Shown: positions 1 through 7,136, numbered from the stretch's first letter. The stretch: 14,563 nucleotides of DNA from an uncultured Verrucomicrobiae bacterium (GCA_937957985.1 CALGOH010000197.1:1-14563), one strand, 5' to 3'. Notes: a model not told the origin generated them from the sequence alone. Numbers and translations: made by a program.

Positions 1-332
1 ACAACATCGCCGACGAGCTGGACCTGCACGCCACCACGGTTTCGCGGGCGGTGGCCGGAAAATACATCCTCACCCCGCATGGCCTCATGGAGATGCGCGC
101 GTTCTTCGCCGCCGGCTACGAGACCGCCGACGGCTCCACGGTTTCCAACGCCGGCGTCCGCGAGGCGATGCAGGCGCTCATCGCCAACGAGAACCACGCC
201 AAGCCGCTCTCCGACGACGCCATCGCCAAGGCGCTGAAGGCCCAGGGCATCCCGGTCGCGCGGCGCACCGTGGCCAAGTACCGCGACCAGCTCGGCATCC
301 TTCCCTCCCACCTCCGGCGCACGTTTTCCTGA
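1..332 (+). CDS. rpoN: RNA polymerase sigma-54 factor, C-terminal part (5' end outside window)
   Basis: Reading from base 3, the open frame gives the last 109 residues of a sigma-54 factor and ends at TGA 330-332. The visible part holds the helix-turn-helix that reads the -12 promoter element (DLHATTVSRAVAGKY) and, near the end, the RpoN box as ARRTVAKYRDQLG, close to the family consensus ARRTVAKYRE. The RpoN box contacts the -24 element. Sigma-54 directs core polymerase to -24/-12 promoters that need an AAA+ activator. The gene is followed 48 bp later by mrp in the same direction, so the two may be co-transcribed. No terminator is visible between them. The identification is firm; only the N-terminal regions are missing because the window starts inside the gene. 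Confidence 0.95.
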   Translation, partial: NIADELDLHATTVSRAVAGKYILTPHGLMEMRAFFAAGYETADGSTVSNAGVREAMQALIANENHAKPLSDDAIAKALKAQGIPVARRTVAKYRDQLGILPSHLRRTFS

Positions 333-380
333 CTTCGCTTTTGATCCCCCGGGAAATCCCACTACGTCTGGGGCAGACGC

Positions 381-1436
381 ATGAGCACCGACCTGATCAA
401 GCAAGCCCTGGCCCGGGTCCGCTATCCCGGCTTCTCCCGCGACATCGTCTCGTTCGGCCTGGTGAAGGAGATCCGCTCCGGGGACGGCGAGACCCATGTC
501 CGCATCCAGGTCGCCACCAAGGACCCGCAGGTGCCCGAGCAGATCTTCAAGGACTGCCACGCGGTGCTCGACGAGCTTCCCGACCTCGGCACCGTGCGGG
601 TCGAGATCGACGTGCAGGATCCGCCCGATGCCTCCTCCGGAGGCTCGGCGACGGAAGGGCAAAGCTCGATCCCGGGCGTGAAAAGGATCATCGCCGTCGC
701 CTCGGGCAAGGGCGGTGTCGGCAAGTCCACCGTCGCCTCGAATCTCGCCGTCGCCCTCGCCGCCACCGGCGCGAAGGTCGGCCTCTGCGACTGCGACCTC
801 TACGGACCGTCGATCGCGATGATGTTCGGCAGCAGCGAGCGCCCGATGGCCAACGAGCGCGAGGAGATCATTCCGGTCGAGGCCCACGGCCTGAAGCTGA
901 TGTCGATGGGCTTCCTGCTCGAGGAGCGCTCACCGGTCATCGTCCGCGGCCCGATGGCCACCCGCTACACCCAGCAGTTCCTGCGGCAGGTGGCCTGGGG
1001 GGAACTCGACTACCTCGTCCTCGACCTTCCACCCGGCACCGGCGACATCCAGCTCACCATCGTCCAGACCGTCGCCGTCGATGGCGCGGTCGTCGTCACC
1101 ACGCCGCAGGAGGTGGCGCTCATCGACGCTCGGAAGGCGGTGTCGATGTTCGCCAAGGTCAACGTCCCCATCCTCGGCCTGATCGAAAACATGGCGTGGT
1201 TCGAGTGCGAGCACGGGACGCGTTATCCGATCTTCGGCGAAAACGGCGGCGTCCGCGAAGCCGAGCAGCTCGGCGTTCCCCTGCTCGCCCGGATCCCCAT
1301 CGAGCCTCCCGTCCGCGAGGGCGGCGACCGCGGCCGCCCCATCGCCCTCGTTCCTCCGGAGCAAAGCCCTGCCTCCGCAGCCCTCCACAACGCCGCCGCG
1401 ACGATTGCCGGGAGACTGGCTTCCAGTGTCGGTTAG
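381..1436 (+). CDS. mrp: Mrp/ApbC-family P-loop ATPase, iron-sulfur cluster carrier
   Basis: A 351-residue protein with the two-domain plan of Mrp. An N-terminal MIP18-like (DUF59) domain covers about residues 1-80, and a ParA/MinD-like ATPase covers about 100-345. The deviant Walker A motif GKGGVGKS is at residues 109-116, followed by LCDCDLYGPS (135-144) and the switch segment LDLPPGTGD (214-222). Family members bind a bridging Fe-S cluster as a dimer and pass it to apo-proteins in the cytoplasm. The cluster ligands are usually a CxxC pair. Here the region reads NMAWFECEHGTRYPIFG, with Cys276 present but Gly at 279 where the second Cys normally sits. Related sequences with a degenerate second position are known to me, so this may be a lineage trait. 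The ATG at 381 gives the full DUF59 domain. The gene lies 23 bp before the pyruvate kinase start. Confidence 0.93.
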   Translation: MSTDLIKQALARVRYPGFSRDIVSFGLVKEIRSGDGETHVRIQVATKDPQVPEQIFKDCHAVLDELPDLGTVRVEIDVQDPPDASSGGSATEGQSSIPGVKRIIAVASGKGGVGKSTVASNLAVALAATGAKVGLCDCDLYGPSIAMMFGSSERPMANEREEIIPVEAHGLKLMSMGFLLEERSPVIVRGPMATRYTQQFLRQVAWGELDYLVLDLPPGTGDIQLTIVQTVAVDGAVVVTTPQEVALIDARKAVSMFAKVNVPILGLIENMAWFECEHGTRYPIFGENGGVREAEQLGVPLLARIPIEPPVREGGDRGRPIALVPPEQSPASAALHNAAATIAGRLASSVG

Positions 1437-1459
1437 ACCACCTCCCCCTGCCCTTCACC

Positions 1460-2807
1460 ATGTCCCGCAAAACCAAGCTCATCGTCACCCTCGGTCCCGC
1501 CACCGAGGAGGAGGAAACCATCGGCAAGCTCCTCGACGCCGGCGCCAACATCTTCCGGCTCAACATGAGCCACGCGAAGCACGAGTGGGCGCGCAAGATG
1601 GCCAGGCTCGTGCGCCGCCAGGCCGCCGAGCGCCAGCTTCACGCCGCCGTGCTTTTCGACCTCACCGGCCCGTCGATCCGCACCGGAGACCTCGACAAGC
1701 CCTACGACCTGAAAATCGGCGACCTCGTCGAGTTCCGCAAGGCCGACACCGAGCCCTCCATCCCGCTGTCCACCACCGTCAACTATCCGGGCATGATGGA
1801 CGACGTCTCGGAAGGAAAGACCCTGGTCGTCGACAACGGCACCCTCCTGATGGAGATCCGCACCAAGAAGGACGACCGCATCCTCTGTGAATGCCGCAAC
1901 GCCGGCACACTCGGGCCCCGCCGCCGCATCAACCTCCCCGGCACGCGCCTGAACGTGCCGGCAATGACCGGGCTCCTTCGTCCGCGACGCCGCCCACGTC
2001 CACGAACTCCGCTCGGCGGTCGAGGCGCTGGAGGGAACCGCGCAGCTCATCGCCAAGATCGAGGACCGGGAAGCGGTGCGGAACATCGACTCCATCATCA
2101 AGGCCTCCGATGGCATCATGATCGCCCGCGGAGACCTCGGCATCGAGGTCGACTTCGAGGACCTCCCCATCCTCCAGCGCCGCATCATCAAGCGCTGCCA
2201 CCAGCTCAGCACCCGCGTGATCGTCGCCACCCAGCTCCTCGAGTCGATGGTCCAGAACCCGACCCCGACCCGGGCCGAGGTCACGGACTGCTCGAACGCC
2301 GTTTACGAAGAGTGCGACGCGCTGATGCTTTCGGGCGAGACCAGCATCGGCAAGCACCCGCTCCGCTGCGTCGAGGCGCTGGTGAAGATCAGCGAGCGCA
2401 TCGAACGCTCCGGCGGACTCGGCTACGGCCAGGAGGTCCTGCTGCGGGACGAACGCCAGAAGGTCGCCCGGGCGGCCGTCACGCTCGCCGACTCGCTGCC
2501 CGACGCCCTGCTCGTCGTGCTCACCCGGCGTGGCGTGCTCGCCAACCAGGTGGCCATGCTGCGGCCGCGGACCGCCGGATTCTACGCCTTCACTCCGCGC
2601 GAGACGGTGTGCCGCCAGCTCGCGCTCAACCGCCGGATCGAGCCGTTCCGCCTACCCTTCGCGACCGGCATGGACGAAACCATCGAGCGCGCCACGGCCT
2701 TCCTGCTCGAAAACGGACTCGTCCGGCCGGGCGGCCCGCTGATCATCGTCTCCGACCTGCTTTCCGACCACATCGCGGCCAATTCCATCCTCCTCCATCA
2801 CGCGTAG
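1460..2807 (+). pseudogene. pyk: Pyruvate kinase, broken by frameshift and internal deletion
   Basis: The first part starts at ATG 1460 (MSRKTKLIVTLGPAT) and carries the barrel start, RLNMSH, the DLTGPSIRTG motif and NLPGTRLNVPAMT, ending near 1969. Homology resumes from about 1974 in another frame with SFVRDAAHVHELR, the catalytic-lysine segment IAKIEDRE, the Mg-binding segment IMIARGDLGIE, ATQLLESM, the SGETSIGKHP segment and the C-terminal domain, to TAG 2805-2807. In normal pyruvate kinases about 18-20 residues (an EKDxxD...GVDFVA-type stretch) lie between PAMT and SFVR. Here only one or two codons remain, so bases are missing as well as the frame being lost. Without the second frame, the first continues as nonsense to 2926. 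The enzyme would convert phosphoenolpyruvate and ADP to pyruvate and ATP. It is either a real pseudogene or a sequencing/assembly error; the remaining sequence looks well conserved, so any damage would be recent. Confidence 0.85.
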
Positions 2808-2809
2808 GG

Positions 2810-2965
2810 AGTGGCGCTTCCCAAGCGCCATGGCAGGGCATGGCGATCTCCCGATCGCGGGATCGCGTCCGGCTTCGGGTCGAAGGACGTCATCACACTT
2901 TCGGCCGCCCCCACGCAGCGGCTTGAAGCCGCCACCCCATCTCATGGCGCTTGCGAAGCGCCACT
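2810..2965. repeat. REP/BIME-like palindrome cluster at the pyk-ispE convergent junction
   Basis: Two palindromes, TGGCGCTT-CCC-AAGCGCCA (2812-2830) and TGGCGCTT-GCG-AAGCGCCA (2945-2963), each have 8-bp stems. With flanks (2810-2832 and 2943-2965) the second is the reverse complement of the first except at one loop base, so they form an inverted pair. Between them are two smaller hairpins: gcga/tcgc plus tccc/ggga arms at 2843-2866, and gcggctt/aagccgc at 2918-2932. The cluster sits between two converging genes and may act as a bidirectional terminator or mRNA stabiliser. The layout (paired inverted palindromes between 3' ends) resembles bacterial interspersed mosaic elements. The second palindrome also encodes the last residues of ispE. 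Confidence 0.75.
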
Positions 2966-3784
2966 CCATCCGCTCCACGTCCACAAGGTCGGATCCAGTT
3001 CCATCCTGGCGTCGTCGATCAGGGACGCGGCATCGCTTTCCCCGCGAAGTACGGCAAACATCGTGGATCCCGATCCGCTCATCAGCGCGCCGGCCACTTC
3101 CGATCTCGCCCGCAGCCACTCCTTCACCTCCGCGAGGAACGGGTACTTCGCGAACACCGGCCGCTCGAGGTCGTTGACCAGCTCCCCCCACTCGAGACAC
3201 TGCGGTGCGTAGTCCACCCCGTCGAGTTCGGGGGCGTCCCGCCAGGCCCGGTACGCCTCCGGCGTGGAAACCCCGAACGACGGCTTGAGCAACACCACCG
3301 GCAGCGCCGGCAACGACGGACCCGCTTCGATCCGCTCGCCGCGCCCGCCCACCTTGGCCACCGGGGGACCGAGGAAGAACGGCACGTCCGAACCGATCGA
3401 CGCGCCGAGTTCGCCCAGCCTGTCCTCACCAAGCCTTGTCCCGAACCATCGATCCAGCCCCCGCAGGGTGGCCGCCGCATCGCTGCTGCCACCACCGAGA
3501 CCGGCACCGTGCGGAATCCGCTTCTCAAGACTCAGCCGGACCGGCTCCCCGCACCCGGTCGCCTCGCGGAAGACGTGCAAGGCCTTCACCACCAGATTCG
3601 ACCCGTCCGCCGGCACCCCGGCATCGTCGCACACGAATCCATCGTCCTCGGCGGACTCGATCTCGATCCGGTCACGGAGCCCCGGCAACGCGACCATCAC
3701 CGAATCGATTTCATGAAACCCGTCCTCCCGCCGTCGCAGCACGCGGAGCGAAAGATTCAGCTTGGCCGGCGCCTCGATGATCAC
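2942..3784 (-). CDS. ispE: 4-diphosphocytidyl-2-C-methyl-D-erythritol kinase
   Basis: A 280-residue GHMP-family kinase of normal length. It phosphorylates the 2-hydroxyl of CDP-methylerythritol with ATP, the fourth step of the MEP (non-mevalonate) isoprenoid pathway, in the cytoplasm. The N-terminal APAKLNLSL holds the expected active-site Lys8, the glycine-rich ATP loop is PHGAGLGGGSSDAAA (91-105), the catalytic Asp133 lies in GSDVPFF, and the C-terminal GHMP motif is MSGSGSTMF (235-243). The start at ATG 3784 lies 7 bp after the stop of the laccase-domain gene, so the two look co-transcribed with ispE second. The last seven codons (SGASQAP) and the stop fall inside a palindromic repeat, so the natural C-terminus appears to have been remodelled by that element. 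The function is secure. Confidence 0.95.
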   Translation of the reverse strand: MIIEAPAKLNLSLRVLRRREDGFHEIDSVMVALPGLRDRIEIESAEDDGFVCDDAGVPADGSNLVVKALHVFREATGCGEPVRLSLEKRIPHGAGLGGGSSDAAATLRGLDRWFGTRLGEDRLGELGASIGSDVPFFLGPPVAKVGGRGERIEAGPSLPALPVVLLKPSFGVSTPEAYRAWRDAPELDGVDYAPQCLEWGELVNDLERPVFAKYPFLAEVKEWLRARSEVAGALMSGSGSTMFAVLRGESDAASLIDDARMELDPTLWTWSGWSGASQAP

Positions 3785-3791
3785 GCGGCGA

Positions 3792-4451
3792 TCATGCCGA
3801 CGCGTCCCTCATGATCAACGCCAACATGCGACCGGTCCTCCCCTTCTCCATCCGGTAACTGTACCACCGCTCCAGATCCGAGGCCGTGTCGATCCCGCAA
3901 TCCACGTACAGACCCACGCCCAGGGACTCGGCCTGGCGTCCGATCTCCGCCGCGAAATCGATCTCGTAGTGCGGTGGCCGGATGCAGGGACCCAGCACCG
4001 CCACCACGTCCGCCGCCCGCGTGCCGAAGGCGTCAGCCATCCTTCCGACTCCGGCCCGCAGGATGTTCGCCTCCGTTCCCTTTTTTCCCGAATGCAGCAC
4101 CCCCACGGCCCCCGTCCGCCGGTCCGCCAACCAGATCGGGCCGCAGTCCGCCACATAGACCCCGAGCGCCTCGCCGGCGGCATCGGCCACCAGACCATCC
4201 ACCCCGTTCACCAGCATGGGAGCGCCGGCCACGCCCACCACCGCAACCTCTCCCCCATGCACCTGCTCGGCCCGCCACCAATCACCGACACCGAAGACTT
4301 CCCGCACCCGCTCCTCATGGTGCGGCCTCAACCGCTCCAGCACCTCGTCCCGCTCACCGTCCACGTCCACCCCCGGCACCCGCTCGATGAAGTCCACCCT
4401 CACCCCTGGCAGATCCTGCAGCGGACTCAGAAATGAGAAGTTCTGTGGCAT
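3792..4451 (-). CDS. pgeF: Laccase-domain (PgeF/YfiH, DUF152) multicopper-type or purine-nucleoside-processing protein
   Basis: A 219-residue protein from ATG 4451 (MPQNFSFLSPLQDLPGV). The family's metal-binding triad is visible: His65 in EQVHGG, Cys103 in ADCGPIW and His120 in LHSGKKGTEANI. Further family motifs are GPCIRPPHYEI (154-164) and the C-terminal SYRMEKGRTGRMLALI (198-213). Members have been assigned polyphenol oxidase activity, purine nucleoside phosphorylase/adenosine deaminase activity, and an E. coli role in removing misincorporated amino acids from cell-wall precursors. The sequence does not decide between these. The frame stays open to 4592, but the extra 47 residues (rich in Arg, Gly and Pro) do not look like this family and the region is promoter-like, so the internal ATG is preferred. 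The gene lies 7 bp upstream of ispE and probably leads that operon. Confidence 0.85.
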   Translation of the reverse strand: MPQNFSFLSPLQDLPGVRVDFIERVPGVDVDGERDEVLERLRPHHEERVREVFGVGDWWRAEQVHGGEVAVVGVAGAPMLVNGVDGLVADAAGEALGVYVADCGPIWLADRRTGAVGVLHSGKKGTEANILRAGVGRMADAFGTRAADVVAVLGPCIRPPHYEIDFAAEIGRQAESLGVGLYVDCGIDTASDLERWYSYRMEKGRTGRMLALIMRDASA

Positions 4452-4578
4452 CGAAAGCAGAGTCCGCCACAGCCGAGGCGGATCGTCACGCCGGAAAGAA
4501 CCCGGTCGCAGTCCTCCACCACGCGGATGCTGAACACGACCGGAACACCGGACGCGACTACCGCATCCATGATGCGCT

Positions 4579-4621
4579 TTCATATTTTTCATTAAATCGA
4601 TCTTTGTAAGCTGGTTACCAG
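4579..4621 (-). promoter_or_regulatory. AT-rich candidate promoter and palindrome upstream of pgeF-ispE
   Basis: The 315-bp gap between pgeF and marR holds no gene. Its AT-rich part has, on the minus strand, TTACAA (4604-4609), a long 19-bp spacer and TATGAA (4579-4584). A symmetric CTGGT-T-ACCAG (4611-4621) lies just upstream and could be an operator or a chance palindrome. An alternative promoter is TTGAAA further upstream with a poor -10 element. The match to consensus is modest, and the call rests largely on base composition and position. Confidence 0.35.
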
Positions 4622-4687
4622 ATGGTTAAGAGATTCCAAATAATCGTTTCAATGGATCATGGAGAACGGTCTTCCCGTAAAAAGAAG

Positions 4688-4720
4688 CACCCCCGCCGCG
4701 ACCAGGTCGCGACGGGGGTG
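4688..4720 (-). terminator. Strong hairpin terminator downstream of marR
   Basis: The arms CACCCCCG and CGGGGGTG (8 bp), one C/A mismatch, then CGCGAC/GTCGCG (6 bp) close a three-base loop CAG at 4703-4705. On the minus strand the hairpin is followed by gcttcttttta, a T-rich tail, 46 nt after the marR stop codon. Read on the plus strand it is followed by only three T, so it probably works mainly on the minus strand. It separates marR from the pgeF-ispE unit. Confidence 0.85.
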
Positions 4721-4766
4721 TTTCGTAATTTGCCGTTGGGGGGATTGTCCGTTCAGTAACAGCGGA

Positions 4767-5228
4767 TCACGCCAGCTCACGGCCCCTCAGGGCGCGCTTG
4801 GTGTGTTCGACGGATTCCACCTGGTCCGCGTCCATCTCGGAGAGGAGGCTGGCAAGATCCGTCGCGATTTCCTTCCGCATTTTGGAGACCAGTTCGACAC
4901 CCTTCTGGGTGATGCGAACCATGATCTTGCGGCGGTCTTCGGCGGCGTGAACACGCTCCACATAGCCCAGCTTTTCCAGTCGATCGACGAGGCCCGTGGC
5001 CGCGGCGGTCGAGTGACCCATCTTTTTCGCGATATCCGACATCGTCAGATACTCCTCGCTCGAAAGGTAGGCCATCAGGAAGAATTGGGGGAACGATACG
5101 TTGCCTTTGTTGGGTTGGGTCGAGAGGTTCAGGATGCAGCTACGCTGCGTGAACAGGACGAAGTCAGCAAGACGATCCGCATCGGCGTGCAGCGATGAGC
5201 CTTTGGGGCTCGAGGTGCTCAGTTTCAT
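4767..5228 (-). CDS. MarR-family transcriptional regulator
   Basis: A 153-residue protein with the MarR layout. An N-terminal dimerisation helix covers about residues 15-40, and a winged helix-turn-helix spans about 46-112, with LTMSDIAKKMGHSTAAATGLVDRLEKLGYV as recognition region and HAAEDRRKIMVRIT as the wing. The conserved D-R pair of the wing (EDRR) is present. A C-terminal helix of about 115-150 completes the dimer interface. Such proteins bind short palindromes as dimers and usually repress their own gene and a neighbour until a ligand is bound. The start at ATG 5228 gives the usual family length. A palindrome lies 17-32 bp upstream of the start and could be an autoregulatory operator. 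The ligand and target are unknown. It is expressed apart from pgeF-ispE because of the downstream terminator. Confidence 0.9.
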   Translation of the reverse strand: MKLSTSSPKGSSLHADADRLADFVLFTQRSCILNLSTQPNKGNVSFPQFFLMAYLSSEEYLTMSDIAKKMGHSTAAATGLVDRLEKLGYVERVHAAEDRRKIMVRITQKGVELVSKMRKEIATDLASLLSEMDADQVESVEHTKRALRGRELA

Positions 5229-5364
5229 GGCTGGTTGTAGTGTTCATGTTTCGGGACATGTAAGGGAGCACAGCCTTTGCGGGGAAGAAGCTAGCAACCG
5301 ACCTCGATTGTAAGCAAGACCAAATTGTAAAAAATATGACGGATATCCGGTTTCCCTATGAAAA
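5229..5364 (-). promoter_or_regulatory. marR upstream region with a palindrome and paired repeats
   Basis: CATGT-N6-ACATG at 5245-5260 lies between the marR start and its likely promoter, a position typical for a self-repressing MarR operator. Further upstream, ATTGTAA occurs at 5307-5313 and again at 5324-5330, a 17-bp period; on the minus strand these read TTACAAT and could supply promoter elements. A perfect 10-bp palindrome, CGGATATCCG (5340-5349), follows near the 3' end of the lipoprotein gene and is followed on the minus strand by a run of six T. It is too short a stem to be called a terminator with confidence. Confidence 0.4.
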
Positions 5365-5742
5365 TCAGGGGTTCGGGACCGAAACTTTTTCGTCAAATTG
5401 CTCTCCTTCCCCCTCCTCCGCGACTTTCGGACGGGCAAAAACGGCGTCGCCCACCTCCACCGTGCCCGCCTTCACGTCCGCCGCCGAGTACCGACCCGCC
5501 CGCTCGCCGGTGACCAGCAGGCTCGCCGAGCGCTCGTCCTCGCCACGACTCGTCAGCATCGATCCGTCCGCCAGCTTCACGTCGTCGAAGCCCTGCACCA
5601 GCACGAATCCGTGATCCGCATGCACCGACGCCACCCGCCCCACCAATCGGGGCCCTTCGGGCTCCGGCTCCGGTTCTTCATCCGAGAACCAGCCGCATGC
5701 GGCGATGGACAGAATCAGGGAAACCAGGACGGGACGCTGCAT
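5365..5742 (-). CDS. Small predicted lipoprotein of unknown function
   Basis: A 125-residue protein from ATG 5742. The N-terminus MQRPVLVSLILSIAACGWF has a hydrophobic core and a lipobox IAAC with Cys16 as the predicted lipidated residue, so the product should be exported and membrane-anchored. A short acidic, proline-rich linker (EEPEPEPEGP) follows. The remainder looks like a compact beta-rich domain in two halves, VGRVASVHADHGFVLVQG and AGTVEVGDAVFARP. I do not recognise the family. A GTG 18 bp upstream (5760) would add MSLSPS and cannot be excluded. It lies upstream of marR in the same direction with a 136-bp gap that seems to hold a separate promoter, so the two are probably not one unit. 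The acidic C-terminus (EEGEGEQFDE) is unlike a folded domain. Confidence 0.7.
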   Translation of the reverse strand: MQRPVLVSLILSIAACGWFSDEEPEPEPEGPRLVGRVASVHADHGFVLVQGFDDVKLADGSMLTSRGEDERSASLLVTGERAGRYSAADVKAGTVEVGDAVFARPKVAEEGEGEQFDEKVSVPNP

Positions 5743-5811
5743 CGATGGAGAAAGCGACACGACCCCCGCCGACGGTGCAAGCGGCTTGCCGGATTTTTGC
5801 GTCGCGGGCGA

Positions 5812-5840
5812 TTGACCTCGCCGATCCGCTGTGGCAAACC
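5812..5840 (+). promoter_or_regulatory. Candidate promoter of tRNA-Ser
   Basis: TTGACC (5812-5817) is a good -35 match, followed after 17 bp by CAAACC (5835-5840), a poor -10. The distance to the first tRNA base is 20 bp, which fits a short leader. The -10 weakness keeps confidence low. Confidence 0.3.
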
Positions 5841-5860
5841 TCCGCCCGACCCCAACCTAC

Positions 5861-5951
5861 GGATCGGTGGCTGAGTGGTCGAAAGCACACCTTTGCTAAA
5901 GGTGCGTACCTCAAAAGGGTACCGTGGGTTCGAATCCCACCCGGTCCGCCA
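5861..5951 (+). tRNA. tRNA-Ser, anticodon GCU (GCT 5895-5897), CCA encoded
   Basis: A complete cloverleaf can be drawn. The acceptor stem GGATCGG pairs with CCGGTCC (one T-G pair). The D arm begins TGGCTGAGTGGT. The anticodon stem CACCT/AGGTG encloses loop TTGCTAA. A long variable arm (TACC...GGTA type) marks a class II tRNA. The T arm is GTGGG-TTCGAAT-CCCAC. G is the discriminator base, followed by CCA at 5949-5951. Anticodon GCU reads serine codons AGC and AGU. Its 3' end is repeated at 11137-11156, which matters because tRNA 3' ends are common integration sites. Confidence 0.96.
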
Positions 5952-5990
5952 CTTCCCACCACTTCCCAAGACTTCCCGCCGCTTCTCACC
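5951..5990 (+). repeat. Four 10-bp tandem units directly after tRNA-Ser
   Basis: Directly at the tRNA 3' end the sequence runs acttcccacc, acttcccaag, acttcccgcc, gcttctcacc: four consecutive 10-bp units, the first three sharing ACTTCCC and the fourth degenerate. There is no hairpin or T-run of the kind expected for a tRNA terminator. The function is unknown. It may mark the start of inserted DNA or be a simple slippage repeat. Confidence 0.6.
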
Positions 5991-6008
5991 ACTGGGCAGG
6001 TCTGAACT

Positions 6009-7097
6009 TCAAGGTCCCGCCCCCAGCCAGTGCTGAATCGTGTTGAGCGACTCGATGGTTGATGAATGGTCGTGAGAGGCGAAATCGGGGTGACCTTCCT
6101 CGGAAGAAAACAACGCGTCCTTTGGCGTGATGCCGTAGCGGATGCGGAAGGCCCGGTGAAAATACGAGGTATCCCTGAAACCCACCGAACGGGAGACCGA
6201 AGCGATCGATGTGGAATCGCCACTTTTCCCCGTAGTCAACATCGCGAACGCCTTTGCCAGGCGGCTTTCGGTCAGATAGGTGCGCACGCCACCCGCATCG
6301 CGGAACAAGCGGTAGATGGTGGAACGGGAACACCGGAACGCGGTGGACAGATCCTCGATGCCTAACTCGGGATCATCTAGCCGCGCCCGCAGGAAGTCCC
6401 GCATCGCTGCGAACGTGGCCTGATCCGAGGTGCTGGGACCGCTGCGTGAGTGGTAGGGATCGAGAATCCCGGCGAGCAGGCCGAGAAACCCGGCGGCCAG
6501 GGCCGGGGCGTCCGCGCGGCTGGCTTGCGGCAGGCAACGCCACGTTTCCCGCAGGGCCGATCCCAGGATCCGGCCGGATGGGGAATCGAGATCCCAAGCG
6601 ACCAGCGGCCGGGAGGCATACAGTCGATCGGCCGCCACCAAACGTTCGCGCGGAATCACCACGCACAATTGCTCGGTGGCCTCAGAAATGCTGGCATAGG
6701 GATGGGCCCAGTCGTGCAGCACGATCCGGCCGGGATGCATGTGGATCGGCCCGCCGCCGTCCACCTCGCCGCGTTCGCCGCCCCGCAGCAGCATGTGCAA
6801 CACCAGCGGGTCGTTGTCCCCGCGCCGGAGGTGGGTCGGTGTGCGCCGGAAGGTCGCTGCCGAATAGCGGGTGCGGTTGAAAAGCAGTCCATCGACCTCG
6901 TAAAACTCCAGCGCCGCATCGAAGCGCGCCAGCGGCTCCCGGTTGGAGACGTCAAGCACCGGCCGGCAAGCCGCATGCCACAGATCGAAGCCCTCCTCAT
7001 CTTGCGCCTCCACGGCAGCCCGTTCCACCCTCGCAGCCGCTGGACTGGGCGGCCCGTTGCCTTCCGGGTAATCTGGCGCGTCGGATGAAGAGTTCAT
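6009..7097 (-). CDS. AraC-family transcriptional regulator
   Basis: A 362-residue protein. The C-terminal AraC/XylS DNA-binding domain covers about 230-332 with two helix-turn-helix units: IEDLSTAFRCSRSTIYRLF (247-265) and SIASVSRSVGFRDTSYFHRAF (297-317), followed by the diagnostic RIRYGITPKDA. The N-terminal part (about 45-210) resembles the AraC-binding-like sensor domain (PF14525 type), with a cupin-like stretch around HMLLRGGERGEVDGGGPIHMHPGRIVLHDWAHPY (101-134). Such regulators sense a small molecule or interaction signal and usually activate a nearby gene. Here the neighbour is transcribed divergently from 7274, and 14-bp direct repeats lie between the two promoters. A C-terminal tail of about 30 residues (HPDFASHDHSSTIESLNTI) is an unrecognised addition. 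The ligand is unknown. ATG 7097 is the first start and gives a full-length protein. Confidence 0.9.
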   Translation of the reverse strand: MNSSSDAPDYPEGNGPPSPAAARVERAAVEAQDEEGFDLWHAACRPVLDVSNREPLARFDAALEFYEVDGLLFNRTRYSAATFRRTPTHLRRGDNDPLVLHMLLRGGERGEVDGGGPIHMHPGRIVLHDWAHPYASISEATEQLCVVIPRERLVAADRLYASRPLVAWDLDSPSGRILGSALRETWRCLPQASRADAPALAAGFLGLLAGILDPYHSRSGPSTSDQATFAAMRDFLRARLDDPELGIEDLSTAFRCSRSTIYRLFRDAGGVRTYLTESRLAKAFAMLTTGKSGDSTSIASVSRSVGFRDTSYFHRAFRIRYGITPKDALFSSEEGHPDFASHDHSSTIESLNTIQHWLGAGP

Positions 7098-7136
7098 GGA
7101 ATCTCGGACCGGAGCGACACAAGCGCCTGATAATCA

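Noticed and set aside
341..2926. An 861-codon open frame spanning mrp and pyk
   Set aside because: Only 1460 to about 1970 of this frame is real protein (the pyruvate kinase N-terminal part). The rest is Arg/Pro/Gly-rich readthrough of other genes' frames.
4427..4570. A 47-codon minus-strand frame from ATG 4570 (MDAVVASGVPVVF...) overlapping the pgeF start
   Set aside because: No recognisable domain and no ribosome-binding sequence; it overlaps a solid gene start. It could at most be a leader peptide, with no support.
4452..4592. 47-residue N-terminal extension of the laccase-domain protein
   Set aside because: The extension is not like the family, the region contains AT-rich promoter-like sequence, and ATG 4451 starts a normal N-terminus.
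5777..5789. GCAAG-CGG-CTTGC hairpin before the tRNA, followed by five T
   Set aside because: No plus-strand gene ends nearby for it to terminate, and the T-run is offset from the stem; probably chance or leader sequence of the minus-strand lipoprotein.
5861..5951. tRNA-Sec, because of the long variable arm
   Set aside because: The anticodon is GCU and the acceptor stem is a normal 7 bp, so it is an ordinary serine tRNA.
5715..5969. 84-residue minus-strand frame containing GWDSNPRYPF
   Set aside because: This is the antisense translation of the tRNA-Ser gene, a common false protein prediction.
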